From Bacteroidales bacterium (GTDB lineage: Bacteria; Bacteroidota; Bacteroidia; Bacteroidales; UBA932), in NCBI GenBank assembly GCA_017428035.1, contig JAFRRR010000110.1, forward strand, positions 1-32,463: a stretch of DNA of 32,463 bases. The letters run 5' to 3'. This document shows, piece by piece, positions 32,428-32,463 of this stretch. Below the pieces are notes generated by a model. That model was not told the origin of the DNA. It did no database searches and saw only the letters and a list, made by a program, of their open reading frames with translations. The position numbers and the translations under genes are program-made. Positions within the stretch are counted from its first letter, which is position 1. Every line of letters starts with the position of its first letter.

Positions 32428-32463
32428 AGGAAATCCCAAAGCCAGAGAAATAACAATTTATAC

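Larger units (their letters stand above)
32322..32463 (+). other. 5' leader of a 16S rRNA precursor, cut by the window end
   Basis: About 142 bases with no open frame of note. The end of the window (AGAGAAATAACAATTTATAC) resembles the sequence directly before mature 16S rRNA in Bacteroidales, so the 16S gene should start within a few bases outside the window. The first bases can form a small hairpin (CCCTTT at 32321-32326 with AGAGGG at 32331-32336). No tRNA is present in the leader. Confidence 0.75.

Noticed and set aside
1-32463. CRISPR arrays, tRNA genes, insertion sequences, phage or integrase genes
   Set aside because: Looked for and not seen: no spaced direct repeats, no tRNA cloverleaf with the GTTCRA arm, no transposase or integrase motifs; the gaps are short and explained by promoters, terminators and the SRP RNA.

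Overview
The window reads as a chromosomal housekeeping stretch from a Bacteroidota member, most likely order Bacteroidales, possibly near Alistipes/Rikenellaceae (family-level placement is a guess). The reasons are: promoters of the TAnnTTTG (-7) type with an upstream TTG/TTTG (-33); a short (286-residue) primary sigma factor starting [10 protein letters not shown]; few Shine-Dalgarno sites; lipoproteins with short N-terminal signals; and a GC content that looks to be in the mid-50s percent. I see no mobile elements, CRISPR arrays, tRNAs or phage genes.

Layout. 1-3068: the 3' two-thirds of dnaK with its terminator, then an HD-domain hydrolase and a TPR-like lipoprotein. 3075-8967: a YitT membrane protein facing left, then murA-murB, the SRP RNA (ffs) on the opposite strand, mnmA and an FAD-dependent YhiN/HI0933-family flavoprotein. 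8960-11395: a leftward operon dnaN - DnaQ-like exonuclease - Cys-rich FAH-like protein. 11508-13517: a membrane-anchored HtrA/DegS-like protease and the primary sigma factor. 13597-20587: a closely packed run of M3 peptidase lipoprotein, AGCS symporter, argS and a YgiQ-type radical SAM protein. 20624-24918: a small acidic-tailed protein, a ClC channel with CBS domains, and Tex. 24936-28678: a polyprenol-phosphate glycosyltransferase, dihydroorotase and a secreted GH32 enzyme. 28682-32280: a divergently transcribed Lrp/AsnC regulator facing metY, then cysK-cysE, forming a sulfur-amino-acid cluster. 32286-32463: a strong promoter and leader of what is almost certainly a 16S rRNA operon; the window ends just before the mature 16S.

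The most interesting signals are at the small scale. (i) The 97-nt SRP RNA, whose ends can be read from its terminal stem, has its promoter inside mnmA and its 3' end and U-run inside murB. (ii) The SRP RNA 5' end calibrates where transcription starts relative to the -7 box; this predicts leaderless or nearly leaderless mRNAs for several genes. (iii) The lrp/metY intergenic region holds two related palindromes exactly 63 bp apart and a perfect 15-bp inverted repeat around the metY promoter. (iv) A degenerate FAH-fold protein that appears to have lost its metal ligands is translationally coupled to an exonuclease in the dnaN operon. (v) MurA has Asp in place of the fosfomycin-reactive Cys. I found no convincing wholly new multi-gene system.
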